Source of the DNA: Syntrophomonas sp. DTU019
Lineage (GTDB): Bacteria; Bacillota; Syntrophomonadia; Syntrophomonadales; Syntrophomonadaceae
DNA length: 64,000 nt
Direction: 5' to 3'
Assembly (NCBI GenBank): GCA_913757435.1
Contig: CAJYDM010000002.1
Span: 611,488-675,487, forward strand
Both the position numbers and the translations under genes were made by a program. The notes beneath the pieces are model-generated. The model saw only the letters and a program-made list of their open reading frames with translations. It made no database searches and had not been told where the DNA came from. This document shows, in pieces, positions 18,290 through 26,592 of the stretch. Each line of letters begins with the position of its first letter. The first letter of the stretch is position 1.

Positions 18290-18520
18290 ATCAGGCATTA
18301 TCTAGGTGGTGAAAGTCTGGAGGGGATGTGGGGATAAACGCGTAGGTGCCCGGTAGTCTGAATGCCTGGGTAGGGAGAAATCTGTGCGTAGAAAGCGTAT
18401 CGACGAAAGTGACTTTCTTTGCCCGTGGTTATTCCCGTGGCTGGGGAATACAAACACAATTTTATATTTACCATAGCCGGGTTATAATAATTAGCAGGCT
18501 GCTACGGTGATCATCGAATT
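18290..18520 (+). other. Gene-free, structured-looking stretch, possibly a decayed ribozyme fragment
   Basis: Gap of 373 bases between the etf terminator and the pseudouridine synthase gene. The first half (18300-18415) is rich in G and in GAAA-type tetraloop-like bits (GGTGAAAGTC, GTAGAAAGC, GACGAAAGTG) and has no coding frame. The style recalls group II intron domains, but no reverse transcriptase, no domain V and no clear boundaries are seen. The second half is AT-rich leader. I can assign no function. Confidence 0.25.
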
Positions 18521-18643
18521 TAGAATGCTTTGATACTCCAGAAAAAACGGCTTCTTAACCTCACCAGTCGACCTTGCCAAAGGAAATTTACAGGGACGTA
18601 TGAAGCCGGTTTGGCTGTAGGCTTCAATCCAGGAGAAGTGACT

Positions 18644-19360
18644 ATGAGACTGGCTAAATATATTGCGGACAGCGGTCTGGCCTCAAGGCGCCGAGCTGAA
18701 CAGCTTATTGCGGACGGTGTCGTTGCGGTTAATGACGTCACCGTCTTAGAGGTTGGTTTTAATGTTGACCCACAACATGATCAGATCAGCGTGAACGGCA
18801 AAGCGATCAGACCTATGACTAAGGTTTATTTACTGCTCAACAAGCCCGGCGGCTATCTCAGCAGTGTGGGAGATCCGCATGGAAGGCCGACTGTAGTGGA
18901 TCTGGTCAGGGATATCAAAGTGCGCCTCTACCCGGTAGGCAGACTTGACCTGGACACCGAGGGCTTGCTTATTATGAGCAATGACGGCGATTTTATGAAC
19001 CTTATGATCCATCCCCGATATCACATACCCAAGACCTACCAGGCCTGGGTGAAGGGGCGTATAGGCAATAAAGAATTGAAGCTTCTCTGCCAGGGGATAC
19101 AGCTTGAGGATGGCATCACCGCTCCGGCACAAGCGGAACTACTCCAAGTCCATCCTGATCGGGCATTGGTGGAAATTGTATTGTACGAAGGCCGCAAACG
19201 CCAAGTCAAACGGATGTTAAAAGCCATTGGCCATCCTGTTCTGGCTTTAAAGCGGACCGCATTCGGGTTCCTGACCCTGCACGGTGTGGCACCCGGAAAG
19301 TACCGTCACTTGTCGACCACAGAGATCGAGCGACTCATCTTTTTAGCCAGAGGTTCATAG
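18644..19360 (+). CDS. rRNA pseudouridine synthase, RluB/RsuA family
   Basis: Converts a specific rRNA uridine to pseudouridine. An N-terminal S4 RNA-binding domain (MRLAKYIADSGLASRRRAEQ) is followed by the catalytic domain with VGRLDLDTEGLLIMSNDG, which holds the catalytic Asp. ATG 18644 has AGGAG eight bases upstream, giving 238 residues; the open frame further upstream is not family-like. RluB-like by motif, target uridine not proven. Confidence 0.93.
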   Translation: MRLAKYIADSGLASRRRAEQLIADGVVAVNDVTVLEVGFNVDPQHDQISVNGKAIRPMTKVYLLLNKPGGYLSSVGDPHGRPTVVDLVRDIKVRLYPVGRLDLDTEGLLIMSNDGDFMNLMIHPRYHIPKTYQAWVKGRIGNKELKLLCQGIQLEDGITAPAQAELLQVHPDRALVEIVLYEGRKRQVKRMLKAIGHPVLALKRTAFGFLTLHGVAPGKYRHLSTTEIERLIFLARGS

Positions 19361-19403
19361 TCAAGCACTTTGAGTCGGCACTAATCGAAAGAAGGCTCTG
19401 CAA

Positions 19404-20315
19404 TTGTATGTATTGGAACCTGATAATGCCTGGGGCCGCCTCAACATCATCAGGGAGCGCATCTGCCGCTTGGGATCCTACCGCTATGGTGTAGTGCTTT
19501 TCGCGGCGGATCACGGCATCAGCACAGAAGCCATCAGCCACTATGCCCCCTTAAAGACTGGGGTCTTGGTAGAGCAGCATCTTCAGGGGAGATCTCCGGT
19601 GAGCCAGCTGTTGAAACGTCTGCAGCGCCCAGAGTTGGTTGTAGATGTGGGGGTATACGATGAAATCGAAGCCACTGCTGACCTGATCGAATGTAAGATA
19701 ATCCCTGGCAGTCGGCATTTCATAGCTCAGGATGGGTTGAGCCGGGAGGAAGCGATCCGGGCTCTAAAATGTGGTGGTCAGATTTATCAGGAAAAGATTG
19801 GCGATAATTTTGATATAATTGGTGTTGGAGAGCTGGGTGTCGCCAATACTTTGTGTGCAGCGGCAATTGCCACAGCGGTTACGGGACTCAGTCCGGCGCA
19901 ATTGGTGGGCCGTGGCTCAAGTAACCATAAAGTAATTGCCCAAAAAACCGAAATAATCAATAGGGCCTTTGAACACCGGTTCCCGGACCCCGCTGATGTA
20001 GTTGACATTTTGGCTCGATGCGGTGGGTTAGAGATTGCCGCATTATCTGGTTTCATGGTGCAGTGCGGCATCTATGGTAAGATGGTCATGCTGGATGGTT
20101 ATGTGACCGCAGTGGCAGCCTTATTAGCCACCCTCATAGATCAGCGGGTGGCATCCTGCCTCATCGCTCCTAGCTTATCCGACCAAAGGGGCCATGAATT
20201 GATTCTTGATAGGCTCGGCCAAAAAGCTGCTCTAAACCTGGGAATCAATTATGGGGAAGGCCTGGCTGCTGCTCTGGGACTATTTCTGGGAGAAATCATG
20301 TTCCAAAAATATTGA
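19404..20315 (+). CDS. Divergent CobT-like phosphoribosyltransferase
   Basis: Resembles nicotinate-nucleotide:dimethylbenzimidazole phosphoribosyltransferase, which activates the cobamide lower ligand. Recognisable parts are FAADHGIS, GVGELGVANTLCAAAI (usually GEMGIGNTT), CGGLEIAALSGFM, MLDGYVTAVAAL and NYGEGLAAAL, which keeps the likely catalytic Glu. At 303 residues it is about 50 short of canonical CobT, lacking the usual N-terminus, and the GNTT motif is altered. TTG start with GAAGG upstream. No other cobamide gene is adjacent, so the substrate may differ. Confidence 0.75.
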   Translation: MYVLEPDNAWGRLNIIRERICRLGSYRYGVVLFAADHGISTEAISHYAPLKTGVLVEQHLQGRSPVSQLLKRLQRPELVVDVGVYDEIEATADLIECKIIPGSRHFIAQDGLSREEAIRALKCGGQIYQEKIGDNFDIIGVGELGVANTLCAAAIATAVTGLSPAQLVGRGSSNHKVIAQKTEIINRAFEHRFPDPADVVDILARCGGLEIAALSGFMVQCGIYGKMVMLDGYVTAVAALLATLIDQRVASCLIAPSLSDQRGHELILDRLGQKAALNLGINYGEGLAAALGLFLGEIMFQKY

Positions 20316-20333
20316 ATGACGGGGGGGCGGAAA

Positions 20334-20762
20334 TTGATCCGCATGCGAGTTCGTTTCGACTATGTAGCCGAGGGAAAGACCAGTCGACGGTTGTTTGCCG
20401 CCAAGGGTGGCGATGAGCAGGCTGAGGAATTGAGACAGCAGAAAATCGCCATGATCAGGAATGTGCCCATTCAAGGGATCAACATAGAAGAAATCGATAT
20501 GAGCAAAGAGATTTATTCCATTTTTGACGAATACACCAACCGCCTCTCTATCTGCGCGCCAGTGACTATAACCTTTTCAGTGGATACTCTAGAAGATGCG
20601 GTCAAGTTTATTATGAAAGATGAGTTCCGCACCATAGAGGTTTTAGAACCGGCGCAGATCAGCATGAGCGGTATAGAAATGGAAAGGCTCTTCGCCAAAA
20701 TGAATGAGAGCCTGCAGGCCTACCGTTCCATTCTGGAGAAGAAGATGGACAACTGGAAATAA
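20334..20762 (+). CDS. Uncharacterised protein
   Basis: Not recognised. About 142 residues with mixed alpha/beta character: a basic N-terminus (MIRMRVRFDYVAEGKTSRR), a middle with VTITFSVDTLEDAVKFIMKD, and a charged helical C-terminus (LFAKMNESLQAYRSILEKK). No cysteine cluster, signal or membrane helix. TTG 20334 follows a G-run (20321-20327) at good spacing; ATG 20316 or 20343 are alternatives. It lies directly after the CobT-like gene and 14 bases before the HDOD gene, so the three may be co-transcribed. Confidence 0.7.
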   Translation: MIRMRVRFDYVAEGKTSRRLFAAKGGDEQAEELRQQKIAMIRNVPIQGINIEEIDMSKEIYSIFDEYTNRLSICAPVTITFSVDTLEDAVKFIMKDEFRTIEVLEPAQISMSGIEMERLFAKMNESLQAYRSILEKKMDNWK

Positions 20763-20776
20763 CCCATGGAGGGTGA

Positions 20777-21625
20777 ATGATGGCCCAATTCAGCATAGAA
20801 GATATTATTGCCGCAGTAAATGACTTGCCCGCTCTGCCTCAGGTGGTCTTGAAAATAATGGATTTGACCCAAGACCCTCGGGCAACTGCTCAGGATATCG
20901 GCAATGTTATCAGCCACGACCAGGCCTTGACCGCCCGGGTTTTGCGCATGGCCAACAGCGCCTATTATGGCTATCCCCGCAAGGTGGCTACTGCTGCCGA
21001 AGCTACTGTCTTGCTGGGGTTTTCTACTATTCGCAGCGTGGTTCTGGCTGCTTCCATAAATGATATACTCAATCGTGAGCTTTCCGGTTATGCCCTGGGT
21101 GTGGGCGAGATGTGGAAACACTCTTTCGGTACGGCTATGGCCTCACGCCACATAGCCAAGCGGTGCAGATTCAAGGCGATTGAGGTGGCTTATACAGCAG
21201 GCCTTTTGCATGACATCGGTAAGGTTATTTTAAACAATTTCATGAAGCAAACTTATCATGAGGTGGTGGCAGTGGCCACCACTGAGCAGATATCTTTTCT
21301 GGAGGCGGAGAATCGTGTGCTAGGGTTTAACCATGCGGTCATCGGCTCTCGAGTTGCGCGTAAATGGCAGCTGCCGGCAGAAATAGTAGAGGCTATTGCT
21401 TTTCATCACAATCCCGCAGGAGCGGAAAAGAATCCACTGCTGACCGCATGTGTACACGTATCTGAGGCCCTCTGCACATCTATGGGACTGGGGGGAGGCC
21501 TTGATGGTATGCTTTACCCCATTTCTAAAAATGCTATTGAACTATTGGGGCTGGGAGGACAGGATATCGAGGATATTGCTTACGAACTCTCCGATGTCAT
21601 GATCGAACTTGCGCAAGGAAGCTGA
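20777..21625 (+). CDS. HDOD-domain signalling protein
   Basis: HDOD proteins are signalling-output relatives of HD phosphohydrolases. The protein begins with the HDOD pattern LPALPQVVLKIMDLTQDP and ARVLRMANSAYYG, then keeps an HD motif (GLLHDIGKVILNNF), so some metal binding is possible. At 282 residues it has only this domain. GGAGGG precedes the tandem ATGs at 20777 and 20780. The regulated process is unknown. Confidence 0.88.
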   Translation: MMAQFSIEDIIAAVNDLPALPQVVLKIMDLTQDPRATAQDIGNVISHDQALTARVLRMANSAYYGYPRKVATAAEATVLLGFSTIRSVVLAASINDILNRELSGYALGVGEMWKHSFGTAMASRHIAKRCRFKAIEVAYTAGLLHDIGKVILNNFMKQTYHEVVAVATTEQISFLEAENRVLGFNHAVIGSRVARKWQLPAEIVEAIAFHHNPAGAEKNPLLTACVHVSEALCTSMGLGGGLDGMLYPISKNAIELLGLGGQDIEDIAYELSDVMIELAQGS

Positions 21626-21746
21626 ATTGTGCCCAATAGGTGCCGGCATATTGTCTCTTATTGACAACAATGCCAAATAATATATTTATTAGCAGGCGGC
21701 AGGCTTTAAGTCCGGCCGCTTAACCATTTCTTAACACAAAAATACA

Positions 21747-21776
21747 TTGTTTTATGAACCAAGTCTCTATTATAAT
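21747..21776 (+). promoter_or_regulatory. Candidate promoter before the P-loop/kor genes
   Basis: TTGTTT (21747-21752), 18-base spacer, TATAAT (21771-21776), 50 bases upstream of the GTG at 21826. A further TTGACA lies at 21661 with only a weak -10 after it. Confidence 0.45.
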
Positions 21777-21825
21777 TTACACTATATAATTTGATAGAAG
21801 GGTAAGGTACGGGGGTATTATTACT

Positions 21826-22470
21826 GTGTTTGCAGGTGCGTTTGGCAGCGGCAAGAGTGAGATAGCCGTCAACTATGCCATTGAGTGTGCCCAGCAAAAT
21901 CGCGCTGCAGTTCTGGCCGACCTGGATCTGGCCAACCCATATTTTGTGTCCCGTGATACCGCGAAGGTTCTTGAACAGAACCATGTCAAGCTGTTGGCCC
22001 CAGACAATGCCATGGCCTATGGGGATGTACCGAATCTGCCTCCTGGTATTATTGGTATCCTGAGACAGAATTTCAATACTGTAGTAGATCTTGCCGGAGA
22101 TAAAGCCGGGTCCCTAGTCTTGGGCTATCTGGCCAGATTCATAGACCCTCAGCAATTCCGCATCTACCTGGTCATAAATCCATACCGCCCCTTTTCCTGG
22201 GATATAGAGGAAATAAGAGATCTTAAAACCATGCTGGAGAGTTATGCTCGTCACCTCATTTCTGGAATTATCAGCAATCCCCATCTGGTGGAGGCTACTG
22301 ATTTTGAGGTGATTGAACAGGGGCATCTTCGGGTTGAGTATATTGCTGCTCAACTCGGCGTTCCCGTTACCCAACTCACTGTTACAGATGGATTTCATGA
22401 ACAGGCCCGGCTTCGATTTGGGGAAATGGTGAAGAAAATAGATCTTTATCTGCGGCCGTCATGGATGTAG
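21826..22470 (+). CDS. P-loop ATPase of the MinD/CobQ-like type
   Basis: Small nucleotide-binding protein, 214 residues, with a Walker A (GAFGSGKSE) only a few residues after the start, a Walker A-prime/switch DLDLANPYFVSRD, and VVDLAGDKAGS. The specific role is not recognised. The GTG start has a G-run upstream; the Walker motif lies unusually near the N-terminus, and upstream codons are open only to about 21790 without a standard start. It is followed after 24 bases by korD, suggesting a link to that complex. Confidence 0.75.
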   Translation: MFAGAFGSGKSEIAVNYAIECAQQNRAAVLADLDLANPYFVSRDTAKVLEQNHVKLLAPDNAMAYGDVPNLPPGIIGILRQNFNTVVDLAGDKAGSLVLGYLARFIDPQQFRIYLVINPYRPFSWDIEEIRDLKTMLESYARHLISGIISNPHLVEATDFEVIEQGHLRVEYIAAQLGVPVTQLTVTDGFHEQARLRFGEMVKKIDLYLRPSWM

Positions 22471-22494
22471 GGTTATATAAGGGAGGAATGCAGT

Positions 22495-22710
22495 TTGGCA
22501 AGGGGCATAGTCACTTTTAGCAGTGATCGCTGTAAAGCTTGTGGGTTATGCATACTGTTCTGCCCCAAGCAGATAATGGGATTTGATAAGACAAGTATCA
22601 ATATTCTGGGTTACCATCCGGTTGGTTTGATTAAACCAGAGGATTGTAACGGATGCGGGATATGTGCCATGATGTGCCCTGATTTGGTTATTGAGGTGGG
22701 GAGGGAATAA
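22495..22710 (+). CDS. korD: 2-oxoacid:ferredoxin oxidoreductase delta subunit (2[4Fe-4S] ferredoxin)
   Basis: Ferredoxin-like subunit of a ferredoxin-dependent 2-oxoacid oxidoreductase. Two complete 4Fe-4S motifs are seen: CKACGLCILFCP and CNGCGICAMMCP. It has 71 residues and a TTG start with GGGAGG upstream. It leads into the alpha, beta and gamma genes in order korDABC. Confidence 0.92.
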   Translation: MARGIVTFSSDRCKACGLCILFCPKQIMGFDKTSINILGYHPVGLIKPEDCNGCGICAMMCPDLVIEVGRE

Positions 22711-22714
22711 GCCG

Positions 22715-23776
22715 ATGCAACGGGTGTTAATGAAAGGAAATGAAGCCATTGCCGAAGGGGCTATCAGAGCGGGTTGCAGAGGCTTTTTCGGGTATCCTAT
22801 AACCCCTTCCAGCGAAATAGCCGAATACATGGCCAGGAAAATGCCCACTATCGGTGGAGTATTCGTACAGGCCGAAAGTGAATTGGCAGCCATCAATATG
22901 GTTTATGGAGGGGCCGCTACAGGCGCCCGGGTGATGACGGCTTCATCCGGTCCGGGAATAAGCCTTAAGCAAGAGGGCATCTCTTTTCTGGCGGAAGGGG
23001 AACTGCCCTGCTTGATCGTGGACATCTGCCGGGGCGGACCCGGACTGGGAGGCATACAGCCTTCCCAGGCTGATTACTTCCAGGCCACTCGCGGCGGCGG
23101 CCATGGTGATTATTATATTATCGTTTTAGCTCCCTCCAGCGCACAAGAGATGATGGATTTGACTATGTTGGGCTTTGAGCTGGCCGATAAGCACCGCACC
23201 CCAGTTATGTTGATGGCCGAGGGCACTCTGGGCAACCTGATCGAACCGGTGCTGGTACGTGATGAAGTGACAGAATTTGTAGATAAGCCTTGGGCAATTA
23301 CCGGTTGCCTTGGCCGCCAACCGAATATTGTGAACACCTTGCACATGCCAGTGGAACAGCTTCAGACCCGAAATCAACATCTTACCGAGAAATACCAGGC
23401 CATACGATCTCAGGAGATCAGAAGTGAAGAATTCTTGACCGAGGATGCTGACCTCATCCTGGTGGCCTATGGCATTATGGCCCGGATAGCTAAAAAAGCA
23501 GTAATGAATGCCCGCAGCCTCGGAATAAAAACCGGTTTGATCAGACCGATTACGTTATGGCCTTATCCTTATGGAGTAGTCAATAAGATAGCTCAGACCT
23601 GTAAAGCTATGGTATCAATAGAGATCAGCACCACTGGCCAAATGATCGAAGACATCAAGCTTGCCACCGCGGGGAAGGTCCCAATTCATTACATCGGGGA
23701 AATTGCCAGAACTCCCAACCCCGAGGAGATTACCCAGCAGCTGCTGGTAATTGCCGCAAAGGAGGGCTTGATATGA
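22715..23776 (+). CDS. korA: 2-oxoacid:ferredoxin oxidoreductase alpha subunit
   Basis: Pyrimidine-binding and catalytic alpha chain. The GYPITPSSEIAEYMA motif and ASSGPGISLKQEG are family hallmarks. ATG 22715 has GGGAGGG upstream inside the end of korD; the frame also opens at 22691 within korD but that is less likely. The complex oxidatively decarboxylates a 2-oxoacid (2-oxoglutarate or a branched-chain oxoacid) to acyl-CoA with ferredoxin, or the reverse. Substrate not decided. Confidence 0.93.
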   Translation: MQRVLMKGNEAIAEGAIRAGCRGFFGYPITPSSEIAEYMARKMPTIGGVFVQAESELAAINMVYGGAATGARVMTASSGPGISLKQEGISFLAEGELPCLIVDICRGGPGLGGIQPSQADYFQATRGGGHGDYYIIVLAPSSAQEMMDLTMLGFELADKHRTPVMLMAEGTLGNLIEPVLVRDEVTEFVDKPWAITGCLGRQPNIVNTLHMPVEQLQTRNQHLTEKYQAIRSQEIRSEEFLTEDADLILVAYGIMARIAKKAVMNARSLGIKTGLIRPITLWPYPYGVVNKIAQTCKAMVSIEISTTGQMIEDIKLATAGKVPIHYIGEIARTPNPEEITQQLLVIAAKEGLI

Positions 23777-24513
23777 AGATGATAGCTAAGAAACCCGAGA
23801 GTTTGACCGGGGCCAAATACCACTACTGTCCGGGTTGCAGCCATGGCATTATTCATCGCCTGGTGGCGGAAGCAATGGACGAACTGAATATCCGTGAACA
23901 GACCATTGGCATCTGCCCGGTAGGCTGTTCCGTACTGGCCTATGATTATTTTAATTGCGATATGCTGGAAGCGGCTCACGGCAGGGCTCCAGCCATTGCC
24001 ACGGCAATTAAACGCCTCCTGCCGGATCGCTATCTGTTCACCTATCAGGGAGATGGCGACCTGGCTTCCATCGGCATGGGGGAAATCGTGCACGCCTCGC
24101 TGCGGGGTGAAAAGATCACCACCATATTTGTCAATAACACACTATACGGCATGACCGGGGGGCAGATGGCCCCAACCACCCTCTTGGGACAGGTGACCAC
24201 CACCTCGCCGTATGGCCGCAAGGTAGAGTGGGAGGGATACCCTGCCAAAATGTGCGAATTATTGTCATGCAATGAGGGTGCGGCTTATATCTGCCGCACT
24301 GCGGTCAATAGTCCAGCCAATATAATCAAGACCAAGAAAGCTATTAAAAAGGCCTTCCAGATCCAGGGCCAAGGCCTGGGTTTCACATTGGTGGAGGTCC
24401 TGTCAACCTGTCCCACCAACTGGGGTTTAAGCCCGGCTGATTCGTTAAAATGGATGGAAGAGCATATGATACCATATTACCCACTGGGGGAATTCAAGGT
24501 GAAGGGAGAATAG
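23773..24513 (+). CDS. korB: 2-oxoacid:ferredoxin oxidoreductase beta subunit
   Basis: Thiamine-diphosphate-binding beta chain. CPGCSHGIIHRL at the start and the TPP motif QGDGDLASIGMGEIVHA with VNNTLYGMTGGQMAPTT are diagnostic. It has 246 residues and overlaps korA by ATGA. Conserved cysteines near the N-terminus are expected for cluster ligation in this family. Confidence 0.95.
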   Translation: MKMIAKKPESLTGAKYHYCPGCSHGIIHRLVAEAMDELNIREQTIGICPVGCSVLAYDYFNCDMLEAAHGRAPAIATAIKRLLPDRYLFTYQGDGDLASIGMGEIVHASLRGEKITTIFVNNTLYGMTGGQMAPTTLLGQVTTTSPYGRKVEWEGYPAKMCELLSCNEGAAYICRTAVNSPANIIKTKKAIKKAFQIQGQGLGFTLVEVLSTCPTNWGLSPADSLKWMEEHMIPYYPLGEFKVKGE

Positions 24514-24517
24514 CTCG

Positions 24518-25072
24518 ATGTCAAAAGAACAACAGGTTTTATTTGCAGGCTTTGGAGGGCAGGGAGTCATATCCATGGGGCAGTTTTTGACCCATCTGGC
24601 TATGCACACCGGCAAGGAAGTCTCCTGTGCACTGTCCTATGGGGCAGAGATGCGGGGCGGCACCGCCAACTGCCTGGTCACCATAAGCGATGAGGAGATC
24701 AGTTCTCCCCTTACCGAGAATCCTATGACGGCCATAATAATGAATCGTCCCTCTCTAGACCGTTTTGAGGATAAGATCAAACCGAACGGCACCTTGGTCC
24801 TTAATTCATCCATGGTGGACCGGCTTCCCCAGCGGGATGATGTAGAGGTTTTACAGATGCCGGTCAACCTTCTGGCAGACCAACTAGGCACTTCCCGGGT
24901 AGCTAATATGGTGCTATTAGGGGCTTTTGTGGAAAAACAGGGCTTGATGAATATTGACCAGGCCCTGGAATACCTGGATGTGGTTTTTAAAGGCAAGCAA
25001 GAGGCCATAATCGCCAAAAACAAAGAAGCCTTTCTGGTGGGTGTGGATTATGCCCGCAAGGAATGGAAGTAA
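24518..25072 (+). CDS. korC: 2-oxoacid:ferredoxin oxidoreductase gamma subunit
   Basis: Gamma subunit with the GFGGQGVISMGQFL signature near residue 11 and SYGAEMRGGTANC. It has 184 residues, normal for the family, and starts 4 bases after korB. It completes the korDABC set. Confidence 0.95.
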   Translation: MSKEQQVLFAGFGGQGVISMGQFLTHLAMHTGKEVSCALSYGAEMRGGTANCLVTISDEEISSPLTENPMTAIIMNRPSLDRFEDKIKPNGTLVLNSSMVDRLPQRDDVEVLQMPVNLLADQLGTSRVANMVLLGAFVEKQGLMNIDQALEYLDVVFKGKQEAIIAKNKEAFLVGVDYARKEWK

Positions 25073-25116
25073 GAGCTATTTTCATTTCTGGCCGATGCAG
25101 TAATCGAACCGGACAT

Positions 25117-25160
25117 AAGGGGATAGACCGTAATCATACAGATTACGAGCCTGTCCCTTT
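25117..25160 (+). other. Imperfect hairpin after korC
   Basis: An inner perfect stem CGTAATC/GATTACG (25129-25135, 25141-25147) with a 5-base loop is enclosed by AAGGGG/TCCCTT (25117-25122, 25154-25159). The T content after it is modest. It may end kor transcription or shape the leader of the next gene. The rest of the 207-base gap shows nothing else. Confidence 0.35.
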
Positions 25161-25279
25161 GCTTTATGCCCGCAGGTTTATGTAGATTCACCCCGGCTCT
25201 TCCGGGCACGGTCGAGACCATGGATAAATGGCGCGGGGGGGGCATAAGATAGAGAAAAGCAATCCGGGGAGATGAAATC

Positions 25280-25765
25280 GTGCGCGAGTTTTTTGAAAAA
25301 GTGGAACAGATATTGATGCGGGTGGTAGTCATTGCCCTGGTGGCGGTGGTGGTTGTGCAGGGCGTAATGACCAACGACCAGGCGCGCCTTTATCTGAGTT
25401 GGTCGGAACGGATGGAGGGGCAGGCCCTCAATATGGAGCAGGAAGGCGAAACTCCTGCCGCCAGCACCGTCACGGAAGCGGTAGCTGCGCCATCGGCCTT
25501 GTTGGTTCTGGGTGTCAAAGACTTCAACTCGCTGCCCAAGGCCAGGGTCCTGGTAAACGGGCAAGAATACAGCGTTTTCAATAGCGCCAAAGTCGAGCTG
25601 AAGGTCAATCCGCAGGATGTGATAGAAATCGATTCGACCGCTTACAACTTTCCGGTAGAATATCAGGTGATAAACCGCTCCCCCAATCTGGCCTATCCGC
25701 GTCAAGGGCAGGTATACACCGCCAATCAGTCTATGGTCATGGTGGGGAAAATTATAGTAAAATAG
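25280..25765 (+). CDS. Uncharacterised membrane-anchored protein
   Basis: Not recognised. 161 residues with one N-terminal membrane helix (about residues 12-29, VVVIALVAVVVVQGV), a spacer rich in Ala, Thr and Glu, and an exported-looking beta-rich C-terminal domain (SALLVLGVKDFNSLPKARVL...). It lacks a clear cleavage site or lipobox, so it is probably anchored and faces outward. GTG start. The HutP-family gene follows 20-30 bases later. Confidence 0.72.
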   Translation: MREFFEKVEQILMRVVVIALVAVVVVQGVMTNDQARLYLSWSERMEGQALNMEQEGETPAASTVTEAVAAPSALLVLGVKDFNSLPKARVLVNGQEYSVFNSAKVELKVNPQDVIEIDSTAYNFPVEYQVINRSPNLAYPRQGQVYTANQSMVMVGKIIVK

Positions 25766-25794
25766 AGATATATTCTTAATAGGGTGTGATGTTA

Positions 25795-26211
25795 ATGGAG
25801 ATCGGCAGTAAGGAAGTTGCCAGTGCTGCCATTAGAATGGCGTTATCGTCTTCCCGCCAGGAAGAGAGCCAGTTAAAGAAAGATCTTTTGGAGAAGGCTC
25901 ATATAAAAGCGGTGGCAGTTGATTATGGCGGTGAATTTGTTACTTCGGTGGGGAAGATCGTTGAAAGGGCTGTAGTTGCCGCGAAAAGGGAAGCAGTGAT
26001 CAAGGACCTGCATGCTGATGAAGGTGCGGTGGCAGGTGCCACCCGTGAAGCCATAGCTCAGATCATGCCCAAGGCTTTAGGACTGAATGTGGGCGGCAAG
26101 ATCGGCATAGCTCGCTTTGGCGACCATATCAGCGTAGCCTTGTTTTTTGGCATCGGCCTTTTGCATCTGGATGAAGTCGGTATCGGTCTAGGACACCGGG
26201 CGGTTTCATAG
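25795..26211 (+). CDS. HutP-family RNA-binding protein
   Basis: Related to HutP, the His- and Mg-dependent antiterminator of Bacillus hut operons. Family features are the central AVAGATREAIAQIMPKALGLNVGGKIGIARFGDHISVA block and the ending GLLHLDEVGIGLGHRAVS; no hut genes are nearby. ATG 25795 (138 residues) lies eight bases after AGGGTG; GTG 25786 and ATG 25789 are alternatives. The gene next to it is aroH, so the regulated pathway may be other than histidine use. Confidence 0.88.
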   Translation: MEIGSKEVASAAIRMALSSSRQEESQLKKDLLEKAHIKAVAVDYGGEFVTSVGKIVERAVVAAKREAVIKDLHADEGAVAGATREAIAQIMPKALGLNVGGKIGIARFGDHISVALFFGIGLLHLDEVGIGLGHRAVS

Positions 26212-26228
26212 CTGAGGGGGAAGACTAA

Positions 26229-26591
26229 GTGCCGTTGAGAGGCATTCGCGGGGCGACGACCGTGCCTGAGGACAACAGAAACCTGGTTCTGGCTGCTACA
26301 CAAGAACTTCTGACAGCCATGCAGTCTGCCAATAACTTTGTGACTGAGGATATCGCCAGTATACTATTTACAGCCACACCCGACCTGTGTTCGGCGTTTC
26401 CTGCCCAGGCCGCGCGTTTGCTGGGCTGGGATCAGGTCCCTCTGCTCAGTTTTCAGGAAATCGGAGTGCCCGAAGCCCTGCCCCTTTGTATCAGGGTCTT
26501 GATACATCTCAATACCGAACTACCCCAGAATAAAATGAAGCACATCTATTTGGGGCAGGCTAGGAGTCTGCGTCCGGACCTGTCAGACTAA
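26229..26591 (+). CDS. aroH: Chorismate mutase, AroH class
   Basis: Monofunctional trimeric chorismate mutase, chorismate to prephenate. The start VPLRGIRGATTVPEDN is diagnostic; Arg7 (Bacillus numbering) is present, as are SILFTATPDL and the C-terminal HIYLGQARSLRPDL. 120 residues, GTG start with GGGGGAAG upstream. tyrA and two DAHP synthase genes lie elsewhere in the window, so the Tyr branch is well represented. Confidence 0.96.
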   Translation: MPLRGIRGATTVPEDNRNLVLAATQELLTAMQSANNFVTEDIASILFTATPDLCSAFPAQAARLLGWDQVPLLSFQEIGVPEALPLCIRVLIHLNTELPQNKMKHIYLGQARSLRPDLSD

Positions 26592-26592
26592 G

